The notes beneath the pieces are model-generated. The model made no database searches and was not told the DNA's origin. It saw nothing but the letters and a program-made list of their open reading frames with translations. DNA of 64,000 bases from CALMEC01 sp964434425 (lineage in GTDB: Bacteria > Actinomycetota > Thermoleophilia > Miltoncostaeales > Miltoncostaeaceae). The position numbers and the translations under genes are program-made. Where the stretch lies: NCBI GenBank assembly GCA_964434425.1, contig CAYSVH010000015.1, forward strand, positions 10,720-74,719, given 5' to 3'. Every line of letters starts with the position of its first letter. The stretch's first letter is position 1. Shown piece after piece: positions 1 through 9,205 of the stretch.

Positions 1-1474
1 TCACCATGGGGATCCAGCGCATCTTGGGCAGGACGCCGTCGCCGCGCGGCTCGCGCAGCCAATCCGGCTTGTGGAGGGCGAGCCCCCAGGTCCACCAGGT
101 CACCGGATCGTTCGGGTGCTGGAGGTATCCGACCCGGGTTCCGGCCCAGCTCTCCTCGCCGGGCCAGGTGTCGCCGTCGGCGGAGAACCGGACGATCGCG
201 CCCTCACGGTATGTCGGCTCGACGGCACGTGTCCCCGGATCGCGATCCTCGGTGAACTGTGACCAGAGTCGGTTGTCGCCGGGTGGACCGACGAAGAGAA
301 CCCCGTCGGTGCGCACGCTGAAGTCCTGTGCGCCCGAGAAGGCCGCCTCACCGCCGAACGAGCCCAGGCTCTCGCCGCTCACGACGAGCTTCGGGCGCCT
401 GGCCGCGGGCAACGCCCGCCAGCGTTCGAAGACGGCCTCGAAGAGGTACCGCCCCGCGTCCTGGGCGCGCTCGCCGTCGACGAGGAACGACATCCAGCTG
501 GGCAGGTACGAGTACTGCATGCTCACGGTCGCGACGTCGCCGTTCCACATGAACTCGAGCGCCTTGGCCTGGTTCTCGTTGATCCATCCTCGACCGGTCC
601 CGGTGGCGACGTTGATCACGGCACGGTCGAATCCTCCGGTCCGCTCCAGCTCATCGGCCGCGAGCTCGGCCTCCTCCCGCAGGTTGATCGTGCCGTCGAC
701 GCCCACACCGACGTAGGCGCGGACCGGTTGTACGGCACGGCGACCGCTGAACGTCGAGATCTCGTCGGCGGTGGGGGTGTTCGCGATGAAGACCCGGCCC
801 TGCCGGCCCAGGTCCTCCCACGGGACGAGCGAGCTGGGACCCCCTGAGAGGTGCGCGCTCGTCGGTGCGGGGAGGTCGGTCGAGAACTCCTGGTTGACCG
901 CCATGAAGACGGAGTCCATGCGCTCGAGCAGACGACCGAAGAACAGGTTGTCGATGACGCCGTAGGTGCTGAGGCCGACGAGCAGCGCCCCGAGGACGAT
1001 GGCCACCCGGGCGGGCAGCACCCGTGCGATCTGCCGGCCGAGGAAGCGGCTCGCCGCCCGCACCAGCCGTGCGAGGACGAGCACCGGTGCGAAGACCAGG
1101 ACCGCCACCAGGACCAGCACCGTGATGTGGCCGTAGCCGATCAGCTCCGTGCTGACGAGTTCACGGAGCTCCCGTTGCCACCGCAGGTAGAGGATGAGCA
1201 TCACGATGGCGCCCACGCCGCCGACACCGGCCAGGATGCGCCAGGCCCACACGCGGGTCGTCCCGGTCAGCCGGACACCGAAGCTCCGGATGATCCAGCC
1301 GGCCAGCGCACCGACCCCGTACCCGATCAGTGCGGCCACGCCGCAGAGGAGCCCCTGGAAGGCCGCAGGCCGTGGCAGGAGCGACGGTGTCAGCGCCACC
1401 AGGGCGAAGGCGACCGCACCGGCGACCGGTGCGAAGGGCATGCGATCGAGGCGCCATGGGATCGGAGCGGGCAT
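1..1474 (-). CDS. Membrane alpha/beta-hydrolase family protein (Abhydrolase_9 type), 3' end outside window
   Basis: About 491 codons are visible; the C-terminus runs off the left edge. The N-terminal third has about four hydrophobic segments (for example AVAFALVALTPSLLP, ITVLVLVAVLVFAPVLVLA, VAIVLGALLVGLSTYG), followed by a soluble domain with the nucleophile elbow GESLGS, so the serine of G-E-S-L-G is the probable catalytic residue. This layout (membrane N-domain plus hydrolase) is that of the PF15420/PF10081 family, whose substrates are largely unknown. The ATG at 1472-1474 follows the upstream CPBP stop by 10 bases, so the two are probably co-transcribed. Family assignment is from recalled motifs; substrate unknown. 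Confidence 0.8.
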   Translation of the reverse strand, partial: MPAPIPWRLDRMPFAPVAGAVAFALVALTPSLLPRPAAFQGLLCGVAALIGYGVGALAGWIIRSFGVRLTGTTRVWAWRILAGVGGVGAIVMLILYLRWQRELRELVSTELIGYGHITVLVLVAVLVFAPVLVLARLVRAASRFLGRQIARVLPARVAIVLGALLVGLSTYGVIDNLFFGRLLERMDSVFMAVNQEFSTDLPAPTSAHLSGGPSSLVPWEDLGRQGRVFIANTPTADEISTFSGRRAVQPVRAYVGVGVDGTINLREEAELAADELERTGGFDRAVINVATGTGRGWINENQAKALEFMWNGDVATVSMQYSYLPSWMSFLVDGERAQDAGRYLFEAVFERWRALPAARRPKLVVSGESLGSFGGEAAFSGAQDFSVRTDGVLFVGPPGDNRLWSQFTEDRDPGTRAVEPTYREGAIVRFSADGDTWPGEESWAGTRVGYLQHPNDPVTWWTWGLALHKPDWLREPRGDGVLPKMRWIPMV

Positions 1475-1484
1475 TCGAGTGACC

Positions 1485-2240
1485 TCAGTTTCCGGCGAGG
1501 GTGTGATGCAACGCGCCGACGATGGTGCCGGCGGAGTTTACTGTCCAGTGGACGAGCGCCGGAGCGATGAGGCTGCCGGATCGTCGACGAAGTTCGGAGA
1601 GGATGACACCTGCGATCGTCATGGCGATGACGACCGTCACCACGACCACGACGCTCGCGAGGACGTCGCCCGCGAATCGCTCGAGGCCCTCGTTGGTGCG
1701 CAGCGAGACGATGGCGATGGGAACGTGCCAGAGACCGAAGAGGACGGACGAGACGACGGTGGCGCGCACGTGTCCGCGGTGACGTGCGATGTATCCCCAC
1801 AGCACGCCGCGGAAAGCGATCTCCTCGAGCAACACGGTGCGCAACGGGATGACCACGAGCACCTTCATCAGCACTCCGGCCGCTCCGTCGGGAGTGCGAT
1901 CGTCGTCGAAGGCCGAGGTCAGGGACGGGAGGAACGCGGCCACGGTGAACGCGACGAGGACCAATGCCGAGATCACCCCGCCCCAGCGAAGACCGGCGCC
2001 GAACCGATCTCGGGAGAGTCCGATGTCGACCCGTGTGACGCCGGCACGGTGCGCCACCAGCAGGATGACGATGGTTCCGGCCACGGCCACGACGACGGTC
2101 CAGCGCGCCTGGTCGGCCAGGATGACGTCGACCACGACGAGAACCGCGATGAGCGCTGCCAGAACCCGGGTCACCGGCTCAGGTGGGTGGACGGCGAGAG
2201 AGGGCGAGGACGCGGGTGGCGGGGCGTGTGCCACCTGCAC
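1485..2240 (-). CDS. CPBP family intramembrane metalloprotease
   Basis: A 251-residue polytopic membrane protein with the three CPBP (Abi/CAAX-like) motifs: LLEEIAFRG with the glutamate pair at 139-140 and Arg144, FGLWHVP with His172, and APALVHW with His231. These are the expected metal and catalytic residues of an intramembrane endopeptidase. The first 20 residues are Pro-rich and unconserved, and the GTG at 2240 is not certain; a GTG near 2174 just before the first membrane segment is an alternative. It lies upstream of the membrane alpha/beta-hydrolase gene with a 10-base gap, so the two probably form an operon. The substrate cannot be told from sequence. Confidence 0.85.
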   Translation of the reverse strand: MQVAHAPPPASSPSLAVHPPEPVTRVLAALIAVLVVVDVILADQARWTVVVAVAGTIVILLVAHRAGVTRVDIGLSRDRFGAGLRWGGVISALVLVAFTVAAFLPSLTSAFDDDRTPDGAAGVLMKVLVVIPLRTVLLEEIAFRGVLWGYIARHRGHVRATVVSSVLFGLWHVPIAIVSLRTNEGLERFAGDVLASVVVVVTVVIAMTIAGVILSELRRRSGSLIAPALVHWTVNSAGTIVGALHHTLAGN

Positions 2241-2593
2241 ACATCGGGCGGTGCACCGTCTGCGATGTGCCGGACGGGATCGGCCGCATGCGGGAAGCCG
2301 CGGTCGGACGGGGCCTGAGCGGGCACACCACCGGAGTGGCGACGGGCCGGCGACCGGGTCGGAGAGGATCGGTCGGGATGATCGGCGCCATTCGCGATGA
2401 GGTTAGCGGCGGACCGACGAACTGCGGCGTGGTCCGGGTGGGCACTCCCGCGCCTGAACGCCGAGGTGGCCGGTCGGGATGGCGGTGTCGTCGGAGGACG
2501 ATCATCCGCCCCTGAGACGTGCCCCCGTCTGGGGGTGGCCGGTCGGCGTGGGGCGTTCGCCTCGCCGTGTCCGACCCGCGTACTGTGCGGACC
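2241..2593. other. Intergenic region between divergent CPBP and SpoU genes
   Basis: About 350 bases without a convincing gene. Short open frames are present but have no recognisable protein pattern and no clear ribosome binding site. Promoters for both flanking genes presumably lie here; I could not place a confident -10/-35 pair. Confidence 0.5.
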
Positions 2594-3184
2594 GTGAGGA
2601 CGGATCGGACACCGGCATGGTGGTCATCGGGAACCACGGTCGCCGTGGCGCACGACGTGCGCAGCATGCACAACGTCGGTGCGATCTTCCGGACCGCCGA
2701 CGGCGCGGGATTCGCGGGTGTCGTTCTCTCGGGCATCAGCGGGGCGCCACCGGATCCGCGGATCGCGAAGGTCGCTCTCGGTGCGGAGGAGACGCTCCCC
2801 TTCGCGGAGGTCCGCGATCTGAACGCTCTCCTCCTTCTGCTGGCCGATGCCTGGGTGGTCCTTCTCGAGCAGGATGAGCGCGCCGTGGCGGTCCAGGCGG
2901 CTCCGCCGCCGCCCGCCGCTCGGCGGGTCGCGCTCGTCGTCTGCGGTGAACTGGACGGGGCGCCGGCTGCCCTTGCCGATCGTGCCGACGTCATCCTCGA
3001 GATCCCGATGCTCGGCCAGAAGGAGAGCCTCAACGTCTCGGTGGCGTTCGGCGTCGGCGCCTACTCCCAGGCGGTGATCGAAGGGGATGTCGAGCGGGGA
3101 CTCCTGCGCCATCGCGGACGTCGTCCGGTTCGGGACGGCGTGCTCACACGCGGGCTCACCCAGGGCGAGGATCCGGACCGCTGA
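2594..3184 (+). CDS. TrmH/SpoU family RNA 2'-O-methyltransferase
   Basis: The protein carries the SPOUT (trefoil-knot) motifs of SpoU methyltransferases: HDVRSMHNVGAIFRTADGAG near the N-terminus (motif 1, with the conserved Asn and Arg) and the C-terminal IPMLGQKESLNVSVAFGVGAY (motifs 2 and 3, the SAM-binding knot). It should transfer a methyl group from SAM to a ribose 2'-OH in tRNA or rRNA; the exact RNA target is not predictable. The frame is open from 2519, but the first 25 codons look non-conserved, so the GTG at 2594 is preferred. The gene is monocistronic and ends just before a strong hairpin. Confidence 0.85.
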   Translation: MRTDRTPAWWSSGTTVAVAHDVRSMHNVGAIFRTADGAGFAGVVLSGISGAPPDPRIAKVALGAEETLPFAEVRDLNALLLLLADAWVVLLEQDERAVAVQAAPPPPAARRVALVVCGELDGAPAALADRADVILEIPMLGQKESLNVSVAFGVGAYSQAVIEGDVERGLLRHRGRRPVRDGVLTRGLTQGEDPDR

Positions 3185-3267
3185 CCCCGCGCGGTCGGCT
3201 CGGAGGGCGGAGCGGCCACCCGGCCCCTGTGCGCGGCCGGCCGAACGCCGGACCAGGCCACGAACGA

Positions 3268-3308
3268 GTGCGGCCCGGCTCCCCGGTGTACGGAGAGCCG
3301 GGCCGCAC
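3268..3308. terminator. Hairpin terminator candidate after the SpoU gene
   Basis: GTGCGGCCCGGCT (3268-3280) pairs perfectly with AGCCGGGCCGCAC (3296-3308), a 13-bp stem with a short CTCC/GGAG extension inside the loop. There is no T run, so it may act in either direction between the converging SpoU and clpP transcripts. Confidence 0.6.
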
Positions 3309-3722
3309 GTATTCGCGATCAGTGGTCGGCGCCGGTCACCGGGGTGTCCGAGCCGATGGAGATCGACCTACCACGGGCGCCTCCTTTCCGCGCGTCCCGT
3401 CCCACCCGGGACGGTGGATCCGACGGCGGGTTGTGCGTCTCTCGGTACCAGGTGCATCCGAGGGGGCCGAGCGCTTCCGGCGGTCGTCATCGCGGACGTG
3501 CGACGCAGGAGCGTCGTGGGGTGGCTGGGTCGTGGCCATCGACCCGACGTGGTCCCCGTTCTGTCGATCCGGATGGGCGCGGTCACGTCGTCCTCGCCTT
3601 CGAGTGAGCGATCCTCCCGAGGGAGCATCACCGATGCACTGACAGTGTCCCTCTCGGGGGCATCCACGTCAAGGGGATGTTCACACCGGGATGCCCGGGC
3701 CGGACCGCCGGGCGCACCGGGA
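3309..3722. other. Intergenic region between convergent SpoU and clpP genes
   Basis: About 410 bases with no recognisable gene. On the minus strand there is a near-perfect Shine-Dalgarno, AAAGGAGG (complement of 3380-3387), five bases before a GTG that opens a 12-codon frame ending at 3336. No database-like pattern is visible in that peptide. Confidence 0.5.
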
Positions 3723-4331
3723 TCAGTTGTCCGACGAGGGAACCTCGCTGTTGGGGGCGATGATGCGGTCGATCAGCCCGTACTCCTCGGCCTCCTGCGC
3801 GGTGAAGAAGCGGTCGCGCTCCGAGTCCTCGTGGATCTGCTCGGCGGTCTTGCCCGTGTGCTCGGCCAGGATCTCGTCGAGCCGGTCGCGGATGGCGAGG
3901 GCCTCGCGGGCGTGGATCTCGATGTCGGTCGCCTGACCCGAGAACCCTCCCGAGACCTGATGGATCAGCACCCGCGAGTTGGGGAGGGCCATGCGCTTTC
4001 CCTTGGTGCCGCCCGCGAGGAGCACCGCGCCCATGCTCATCGCGACGCCCACGCAGATGGTCTGCACGTCGGGCTTGATGAACTGCATCGTGTCGTAGAT
4101 GGCGAGGCCCGCGTACACCGACCCGCCCGGCGAGTTGATGTAGAGCGAGATCTCCTTGTCCGGATCGTCGCTCGACAGGTGCAGAAGCTGGGCCACCACG
4201 AGGTTCGCGATCTGGTCGTCGATCGGCGTGCCCAGGAAGATGATGCGCTCGTTGAGCAGGCGGGAGTAGATGTCGAACGAACGCTCACCGCGTGAGGTTT
4301 GCTCGATGACCATCGGAATGAGTGGGCTCAC
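3723..4331 (-). CDS. clpP: ATP-dependent Clp protease proteolytic subunit ClpP
   Basis: Serine peptidase of family S14, the proteolytic chamber that works with Clp ATPases in cytosolic protein turnover. Counting from the GTG at 4331 the protein is 202 residues, normal for ClpP, and the triad is Ser99 (GVAMSMGAVLL), His124 (RVLIHQVSGG) and Asp173 (ERDRFF). The frame stays open another 57 codons upstream, but that extension is low-complexity; a GGAAAGGA sequence sits about 8 bases before the GTG, which decides the start. No second clpP or clpX is adjacent, whereas actinobacteria often have two clpP genes side by side, so this may be the solitary or paralogous copy. Confidence 0.95.
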   Translation of the reverse strand: MSPLIPMVIEQTSRGERSFDIYSRLLNERIIFLGTPIDDQIANLVVAQLLHLSSDDPDKEISLYINSPGGSVYAGLAIYDTMQFIKPDVQTICVGVAMSMGAVLLAGGTKGKRMALPNSRVLIHQVSGGFSGQATDIEIHAREALAIRDRLDEILAEHTGKTAEQIHEDSERDRFFTAQEAEEYGLIDRIIAPNSEVPSSDN

Positions 4332-4488
4332 GTCTGCCGGGTCCTTTCCGCGTGGGTATCCACAGGGCGTGGTGCCAGCGTAGCGAGGACCCGTCCGGTG
4401 GGGCCCCGACGACGTCACGTCCTGTGTGGCCCTCCTCGACCCGGGAGGGCGGCGGCGTGCGTCCGGCGACGTGGTGAGGATGCGGTCC

Positions 4489-4950
4489 TCAGTCGCCGTC
4501 ACGTCGTGGGGGCGGCGGGCCTCCGGAGCGCCGGATCCACAGGATGAACGCGGCGAACCCGGTCGCCAGGCTCGCGGCCACGAACGGCAGGAGGACGGCC
4601 GCCACCCCGGTGTTTCCGCTGCGCGCGACGATCAGCGCCAGCATCGTGAAGACCGCGACCCACACGATCGTGAGCCGGCCGAAGGTGCCGAGTCCCGTCC
4701 CCCGTTCGCCATCCCGGCGCGCGACATCGGCGACGACGACCACGACCAGGGCGAGGACCGACGCGATCGTGAAACCCGCGAGCGACGGAATACCCGTGAT
4801 CTGTTCATTGAGCACGGCGAGGAGGACGAGCCAGGTGGGGATCCCGATCAGGGCCGCCCGTCCGCACCGCCGCGTCAGGCGATCGATCACATCCCAGTCG
4901 TCCTGCGGCCGGCGGGGTTCGTGTCGTTCGTGAGGGGGAGACGGTGTCAT
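4489..4950 (-). CDS. Small integral membrane protein of unknown function
   Basis: A 153-residue protein with a polar N-terminus (about 30 residues), four predicted membrane helices (roughly 33-50, 58-76, 92-110 and 116-136) and a basic, Pro-rich tail. No motif tells its function. It reads toward clpP with 157 bases between them, so co-transcription is possible but not shown. The ATG at 4950 is the only good start. Codon use and GC-rich third positions are like the neighbours, which supports a real gene. Confidence 0.6.
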   Translation of the reverse strand: MTPSPPHERHEPRRPQDDWDVIDRLTRRCGRAALIGIPTWLVLLAVLNEQITGIPSLAGFTIASVLALVVVVVADVARRDGERGTGLGTFGRLTIVWVAVFTMLALIVARSGNTGVAAVLLPFVAASLATGFAAFILWIRRSGGPPPPRRDGD

Positions 4951-5310
4951 GTGTGAAACAGCCTAGTGTCCCGCGTCAGAGTGCCGAGCGAATCTCCGGC
5001 GAGGTACGGACGCACGACCGCCCGGAGTATCGGGAATCTCCTGGCGGTCGAGGACACCGCCTCGCGATGAGATGCAGCCGGTAAACGACCACGAACCTCT
5101 GACTCAGGGACACGAGATGGTTCTCACCGTGGCACTGTGGTGCGGTAGACGTTCCCGGTGACACTTGCGGACGTGGAAGGAGCGCCCTGTCCCCATCGGC
5201 CCGTGACACCGGTCATCACGGCTGTGCCGGCCCTTGCCCGCGACGTGACCGTCGATCCGGTCGCGCGGGAGCACGGCAGGACGCCCGCGAACGCGCGTAC
5301 CATCGGTCAC
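4951..5310. other. Divergent intergenic region upstream of the helicase gene
   Basis: About 360 bases. The helicase frame is open back to a GTG at 5158, but the residues encoded there (about 50) do not resemble the start of UvrD helicases, so I treat the stretch as non-coding. No other feature is clear. Confidence 0.45.
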
Positions 5311-8268
5311 GTGATTCTGGACGGTCTCTCCCCCGAGCAGCGTGACGCCGTCACCCATCCCTCGGGGCCGATGCTTGTGGTCGCCGGTGCGGGTTCCGGG
5401 AAGACGCGCGTGCTCACACATCGTGTGGCGTGGCTGGTCGAGAACGGCGCACAACCCGACGAGATCGTCGCCCTCACCTTCAGCTCCCGGGCGGCCGACG
5501 AACTGCGCTCGCGGGCAGAGGCGCTACTCGGTCGCGCCCACGAGACGCTGCGGGTGCTCACGTTCCACTCCTTCGCCGGCGAGCTGGCACGGGTACACGG
5601 AGTGGAACACGGTCTCCTGCCACCCGCGGTGTGGGCCACCGAGGAGGAGCGGGCCCTCATCATGCTCGACCGCATCGGTGAGCTGGGGCTCCTGCAGCAT
5701 GATCTGCGGGGTGGCGCGGGACGCGTGGTGGACGACATCATCCGGCGGATCGAGCGCTGCAAGAACGAGCTCGTCACCCCCGAGGACTTCGTGCGGTACG
5801 CCAAGGTGGCGCTCGACGAGGCGCGCACGGCGAAGGAGAAGATCGAGCGGTCGCGCGATCTCGAGTTCGCCCACGCCTACCTCGCGCACGATCGCTGGCT
5901 GGCGGAGGAGGGACTCGTCGACTTCGGCGAGGGGATCGTGCGCGCGGTGAAGGTGCTGCGCGGGAATCCGGAGCGGTTGGCCGCCGCGCGCGAGGGGATA
6001 CGTCACGTGCTGGTGGATGAGTTCCAGGACACCGACTTCGCCCAGTCGCAGCTGCTCTACCTGATCGGCGACGAGGCGGACAGCCTCGTGGCGGTCGGCG
6101 ACGATGACCAGGGCATTTACCGCTTCCGTGGCGCATCGACCAAGAACATCCTCGACTTCCGGGCGCGATATCCCCAACGGCGCGAGGTCAGGCTCGAGCG
6201 CAACCACCGGTCCACCCAGTCCATACTCGACGCGGCGCACGCGCTGGTCGAACCGCTCCCCAGCCGCGCCGACAAGCATCTGGTCGCCCGGGAGGACGCC
6301 ACGGGCCCGATGCCGCGGTTCTGGATCGCGCGCGACGAGGACGCACAGGCGCGCGCTGTGGCCGAGGCGATCCTGGCCTATCAGGCGGAGGGGATCGCCC
6401 TTGAGGAGCAGGCGATCCTCATGGACTCCGTGCGCACGGAGGCGCCGGCCTTCGTGCGGGTGCTGGAGGCCGCAGGGATCCCGCACCAGGTGCACGGTGG
6501 GCTGGGGCTCTTCGAGCGGCGCGAGGTCCGCGAGTCGATGGCGTGGCTGCGTGCTCTTGCCGATCCGGACGATCCGCAGGCGCACCTCCGTCTGGCCGGC
6601 GACCTGGGTCTGCCCTGGGCCGACAGCACCGACGCGGTGCGCATGTCCGGGGAGCGCACCGAGACGGCCACCATGGCCCTGGCCCGCGTCGCGCGGTCGG
6701 TCGAGCGACCGGACTTCGAGCTGATCCTCAACGCGATCGGCCCGGCGATCGTGGGGCCGCCGCCCGACCTGGTGCGGACCGTCCTGGATCTGTCGGGAGT
6801 GCGGTCACGCGCGCTTGCCCTGGGTGGTGCGGAGGGCGCGGCCCGCCTGGCCGGGCTCGCGGAGTTCGAACGGCTGGGCACCGAGCTCGCCGAACGGGAT
6901 CCCGACATCGACGGGACGACCCTCGTCCACCGGCTGGTGGGTCTGTCGGAGGTCGGCCACCGCGGCAGCGTGCCACGCTCGTCCGAGCGCACCGGCGTCC
7001 AGGTGTCGACCATCCACCAGTCCAAGGGACTCGAGTTCGACGCCGTGTTCGTTGTGGGATTGGTGGCCGCGCGCATCCCCGGTCGCGACCGGCGGGGTCC
7101 CGACATCCCGGATGCACTCCTGCCCGAGTCGCTGGAGCGGGGCAGAGACGCACACGTGGCCGAGAAGCGCCGACTGTTCTACGTGGCGCTCACGCGCGCG
7201 CGGCGCCATCTCGTCCTTTCGACGTACGAGCAGGGCGAGCGCAGTGCGCAGAAGCCGTCACCCTTCTTCGATGAGGCCCGGGCGGCGGTGGGCGATCCCG
7301 AGCCCGACCATGTGGGAGAGGGGCCCGAACGGCTCATCCTCGACGCCATCGCCGGCGCGCGGCGCGATCTGGAGACCGCGGTCCGCGCGGCAGCACGGAT
7401 CCGGACGGAGGGAGGCGATGAGGCGGAGGCCCGCCGGGAGATCGACATGCGCATCGATGCGCTGCTCGAGGCCCAGACCACGGCGTTCGATCCGCCGCGT
7501 CTGGGGCCCGCGGCGCTGAGGCCGTCCAATCCGTCGCCGCCGTCCATCGACATCTCGCCCAGCGACCTCCAGGCGTACCGCACGTGCCCACTGCGCTACC
7601 GATTCGCGAAGGTCGACCGTGTGCCGTCGGTGCGGCGCCCGTCGGGGTCGGTGGGCACGGCCCTGCATCTGGCGCTCGAGGCGCACTTCCGGCCCGGTGG
7701 CCCGGGTGGGGATGGGGACGCCCTGGTCGCGCGCTTCGCGGACCAGCTCGAACGGCTCGGTGTGGCCGGCACCCCGGAGGGGCAGCAGGCCCTGACGCGC
7801 GCGCGCGAGCATCTGCCCGCCTATCACGCGAAGATGACCGGCAGGGGGTACGACGGGGTCATCAAGGGTGTCGAGCGTCGCTTCACCCTGCCGCTCGGCC
7901 GGCACACCGTTCACGGGCGCGTGGACCGGATGGACCTGCGTCAGGGGAGCGCACCGGGGTTCCAGACGATCGACTACAAGAGCGGCAAGCCACCCTCCTA
8001 CCCGGGGGTCGGCGACGAGGACATCGTGCTGGCGCTCTACATGAAGGCCGTGATCGACAACGGTGCTCCGTGCCGTGGCGCGCGACTCGACTTCGTCCTC
8101 GACGGGAGCGACCGTCCGTTCGATCCCGCGCCCGGGGATCTCGCGGCGCTGATCGAGGAGGCCGAGATGCTCGCCAACGACGCCGCCGACGGGCGGTTCG
8201 ACCCGACCCCCGGTTTCCACTGTCGCAGTTGCGACTACCAGCTGCTGTGCCCGGAGCGCGACCGATGA
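5311..8268 (+). CDS. UvrD/PcrA-type DNA helicase fused to a C-terminal RecB-type nuclease
   Basis: About 985 residues from a GTG at 5311. Superfamily 1A helicase motifs are complete: Walker A GAGSGKT (about 26-32), Walker B VDEFQDTD (about 233-240), VGDDDQGIYRFRGAS, ERNHRST, VSTIHQSKGLEFD and FYVALTRARRHL. The last 250 residues carry a RecB/PD-(D/E)XK nuclease: HGRVDRMDL and TIDYKSGK supply the catalytic Asp and Lys. A CPLRYRF cysteine plus three in CRSCDYQLLC match the AddB/Cas4 iron-sulfur arrangement. This is the AdnA/AdnB architecture of actinobacterial double-strand-break resection, but no second adn gene is next to it. The stop overlaps the start of the OB-HD gene (ATGA). Confidence 0.88.
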   Translation: MILDGLSPEQRDAVTHPSGPMLVVAGAGSGKTRVLTHRVAWLVENGAQPDEIVALTFSSRAADELRSRAEALLGRAHETLRVLTFHSFAGELARVHGVEHGLLPPAVWATEEERALIMLDRIGELGLLQHDLRGGAGRVVDDIIRRIERCKNELVTPEDFVRYAKVALDEARTAKEKIERSRDLEFAHAYLAHDRWLAEEGLVDFGEGIVRAVKVLRGNPERLAAAREGIRHVLVDEFQDTDFAQSQLLYLIGDEADSLVAVGDDDQGIYRFRGASTKNILDFRARYPQRREVRLERNHRSTQSILDAAHALVEPLPSRADKHLVAREDATGPMPRFWIARDEDAQARAVAEAILAYQAEGIALEEQAILMDSVRTEAPAFVRVLEAAGIPHQVHGGLGLFERREVRESMAWLRALADPDDPQAHLRLAGDLGLPWADSTDAVRMSGERTETATMALARVARSVERPDFELILNAIGPAIVGPPPDLVRTVLDLSGVRSRALALGGAEGAARLAGLAEFERLGTELAERDPDIDGTTLVHRLVGLSEVGHRGSVPRSSERTGVQVSTIHQSKGLEFDAVFVVGLVAARIPGRDRRGPDIPDALLPESLERGRDAHVAEKRRLFYVALTRARRHLVLSTYEQGERSAQKPSPFFDEARAAVGDPEPDHVGEGPERLILDAIAGARRDLETAVRAAARIRTEGGDEAEARREIDMRIDALLEAQTTAFDPPRLGPAALRPSNPSPPSIDISPSDLQAYRTCPLRYRFAKVDRVPSVRRPSGSVGTALHLALEAHFRPGGPGGDGDALVARFADQLERLGVAGTPEGQQALTRAREHLPAYHAKMTGRGYDGVIKGVERRFTLPLGRHTVHGRVDRMDLRQGSAPGFQTIDYKSGKPPSYPGVGDEDIVLALYMKAVIDNGAPCRGARLDFVLDGSDRPFDPAPGDLAALIEEAEMLANDAADGRFDPTPGFHCRSCDYQLLCPERDR

Positions 8269-9149
8269 GCACCACCGTCGCCACCATGGAGGTCGGGCAG
8301 CCGGTCGAGGGGGTGTTCGCCGTCCGCTCCAAGGAGCGCCGCCTCTCGCGGCAGGGCAGCGCCTACCTCGCCGTCACCCTGGCCGACGCAACCGGGGCCA
8401 TCGCCGGATACGTCTTCGACCAGGCCGACTTCTTCGACGGACAGTTCGCCGCCGGTGACCGCGTCCGCGTGGCCGGGCAGGTCATCGCGCGCGGTGGACG
8501 TCCGGCTCTCCGCATCCGCCATCTGCGTCCGGCGGCGGACGAGGTTGCCGCGGAGGACCTCCTTCCGCGCAGCCACCGGGAGCCCGACGAACTCATGGGG
8601 TTCGCCGAGGTGCTGGCCACCGAGATCGCCGATCCCGGCTACCGGGGACTGGTGAGCGCGGTCTTCTCCGATCCCGCACTCGCCGACGGTTGGCTTGCCG
8701 CCCCCTGCACCCGTTCGGGGCATCACGCCTACCGTGGCGGTCTGCTGGAGCACACGGTGGGGGTGGCGTCGCTGGCGCAGACGCTCTGCCAGTGGCATCC
8801 CCGGCTCAATCCCGACCTTCTGGTCGCCGCGGCCCTGATGCACGACGTCGGACACATCCGGGGGTGGCACCTGGGTGCGACCTTCGAGCTGACCGAGGAG
8901 GGCCGCATGCTGGGCCACGTGGCGATCGGGCACGAGATCCTCGACGCGGCCGCTCGGACGGCTCGGGTCTCCGATGAGAAGCGGCTGGCCCTTCTCCACG
9001 TGGTGGGCTGGCACCACGGTCCGCCCGCCGGTCGGCACGTGGGATCGGGATCCCCGGAGGCGTTGGCTCTCCTCCGGATCAACTCGCTTGAGGCGCAGGT
9101 GAAGAGCCGGCTGGAGGGCACAGGTCCGATCGAGGACGCACTCGCCTGA
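8265..9149 (+). CDS. OB-fold/HD-domain 3'-5' exoribonuclease, YhaM-like
   Basis: 294 residues. The N-terminal 90 residues form a probable OB nucleic-acid-binding domain (VFAVRSKERRLSRQGSAYLAV, GYVFDQ, VRVAGQVI). The remainder is an HD phosphohydrolase domain with LLEHTVGV (His163), LMHDVGH (His193-Asp194) and GWHHG. This order is that of YhaM/CBF1-type 3'-5' exoribonucleases. The ATG at 8265 overlaps the helicase stop by four bases, so the two are translationally coupled, suggesting a joint nucleic-acid processing role. Identity as a ribonuclease rests on family resemblance only. Confidence 0.82.
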   Translation: MSTTVATMEVGQPVEGVFAVRSKERRLSRQGSAYLAVTLADATGAIAGYVFDQADFFDGQFAAGDRVRVAGQVIARGGRPALRIRHLRPAADEVAAEDLLPRSHREPDELMGFAEVLATEIADPGYRGLVSAVFSDPALADGWLAAPCTRSGHHAYRGGLLEHTVGVASLAQTLCQWHPRLNPDLLVAAALMHDVGHIRGWHLGATFELTEEGRMLGHVAIGHEILDAAARTARVSDEKRLALLHVVGWHHGPPAGRHVGSGSPEALALLRINSLEAQVKSRLEGTGPIEDALA

Positions 9150-9205
9150 GACGTTCGCGCCCGTCGTCGAGAGGCGGCGCATTCACCGGTGCTTGGGATC
9201 GTGCG

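Noticed and set aside
6..716. Plus-strand ORF at the left edge
   Set aside because: It is antisense to the alpha/beta-hydrolase, whose GESLGS elbow and membrane domain are clear on the minus strand.
3336..3539. 67-codon minus-strand frame past clpP
   Set aside because: No family resemblance; the strong Shine-Dalgarno lies inside it, before a much shorter frame.
4332..4502. N-terminal extension of ClpP
   Set aside because: No similarity to ClpP propeptides, and a good ribosome binding site precedes the GTG at 4331.
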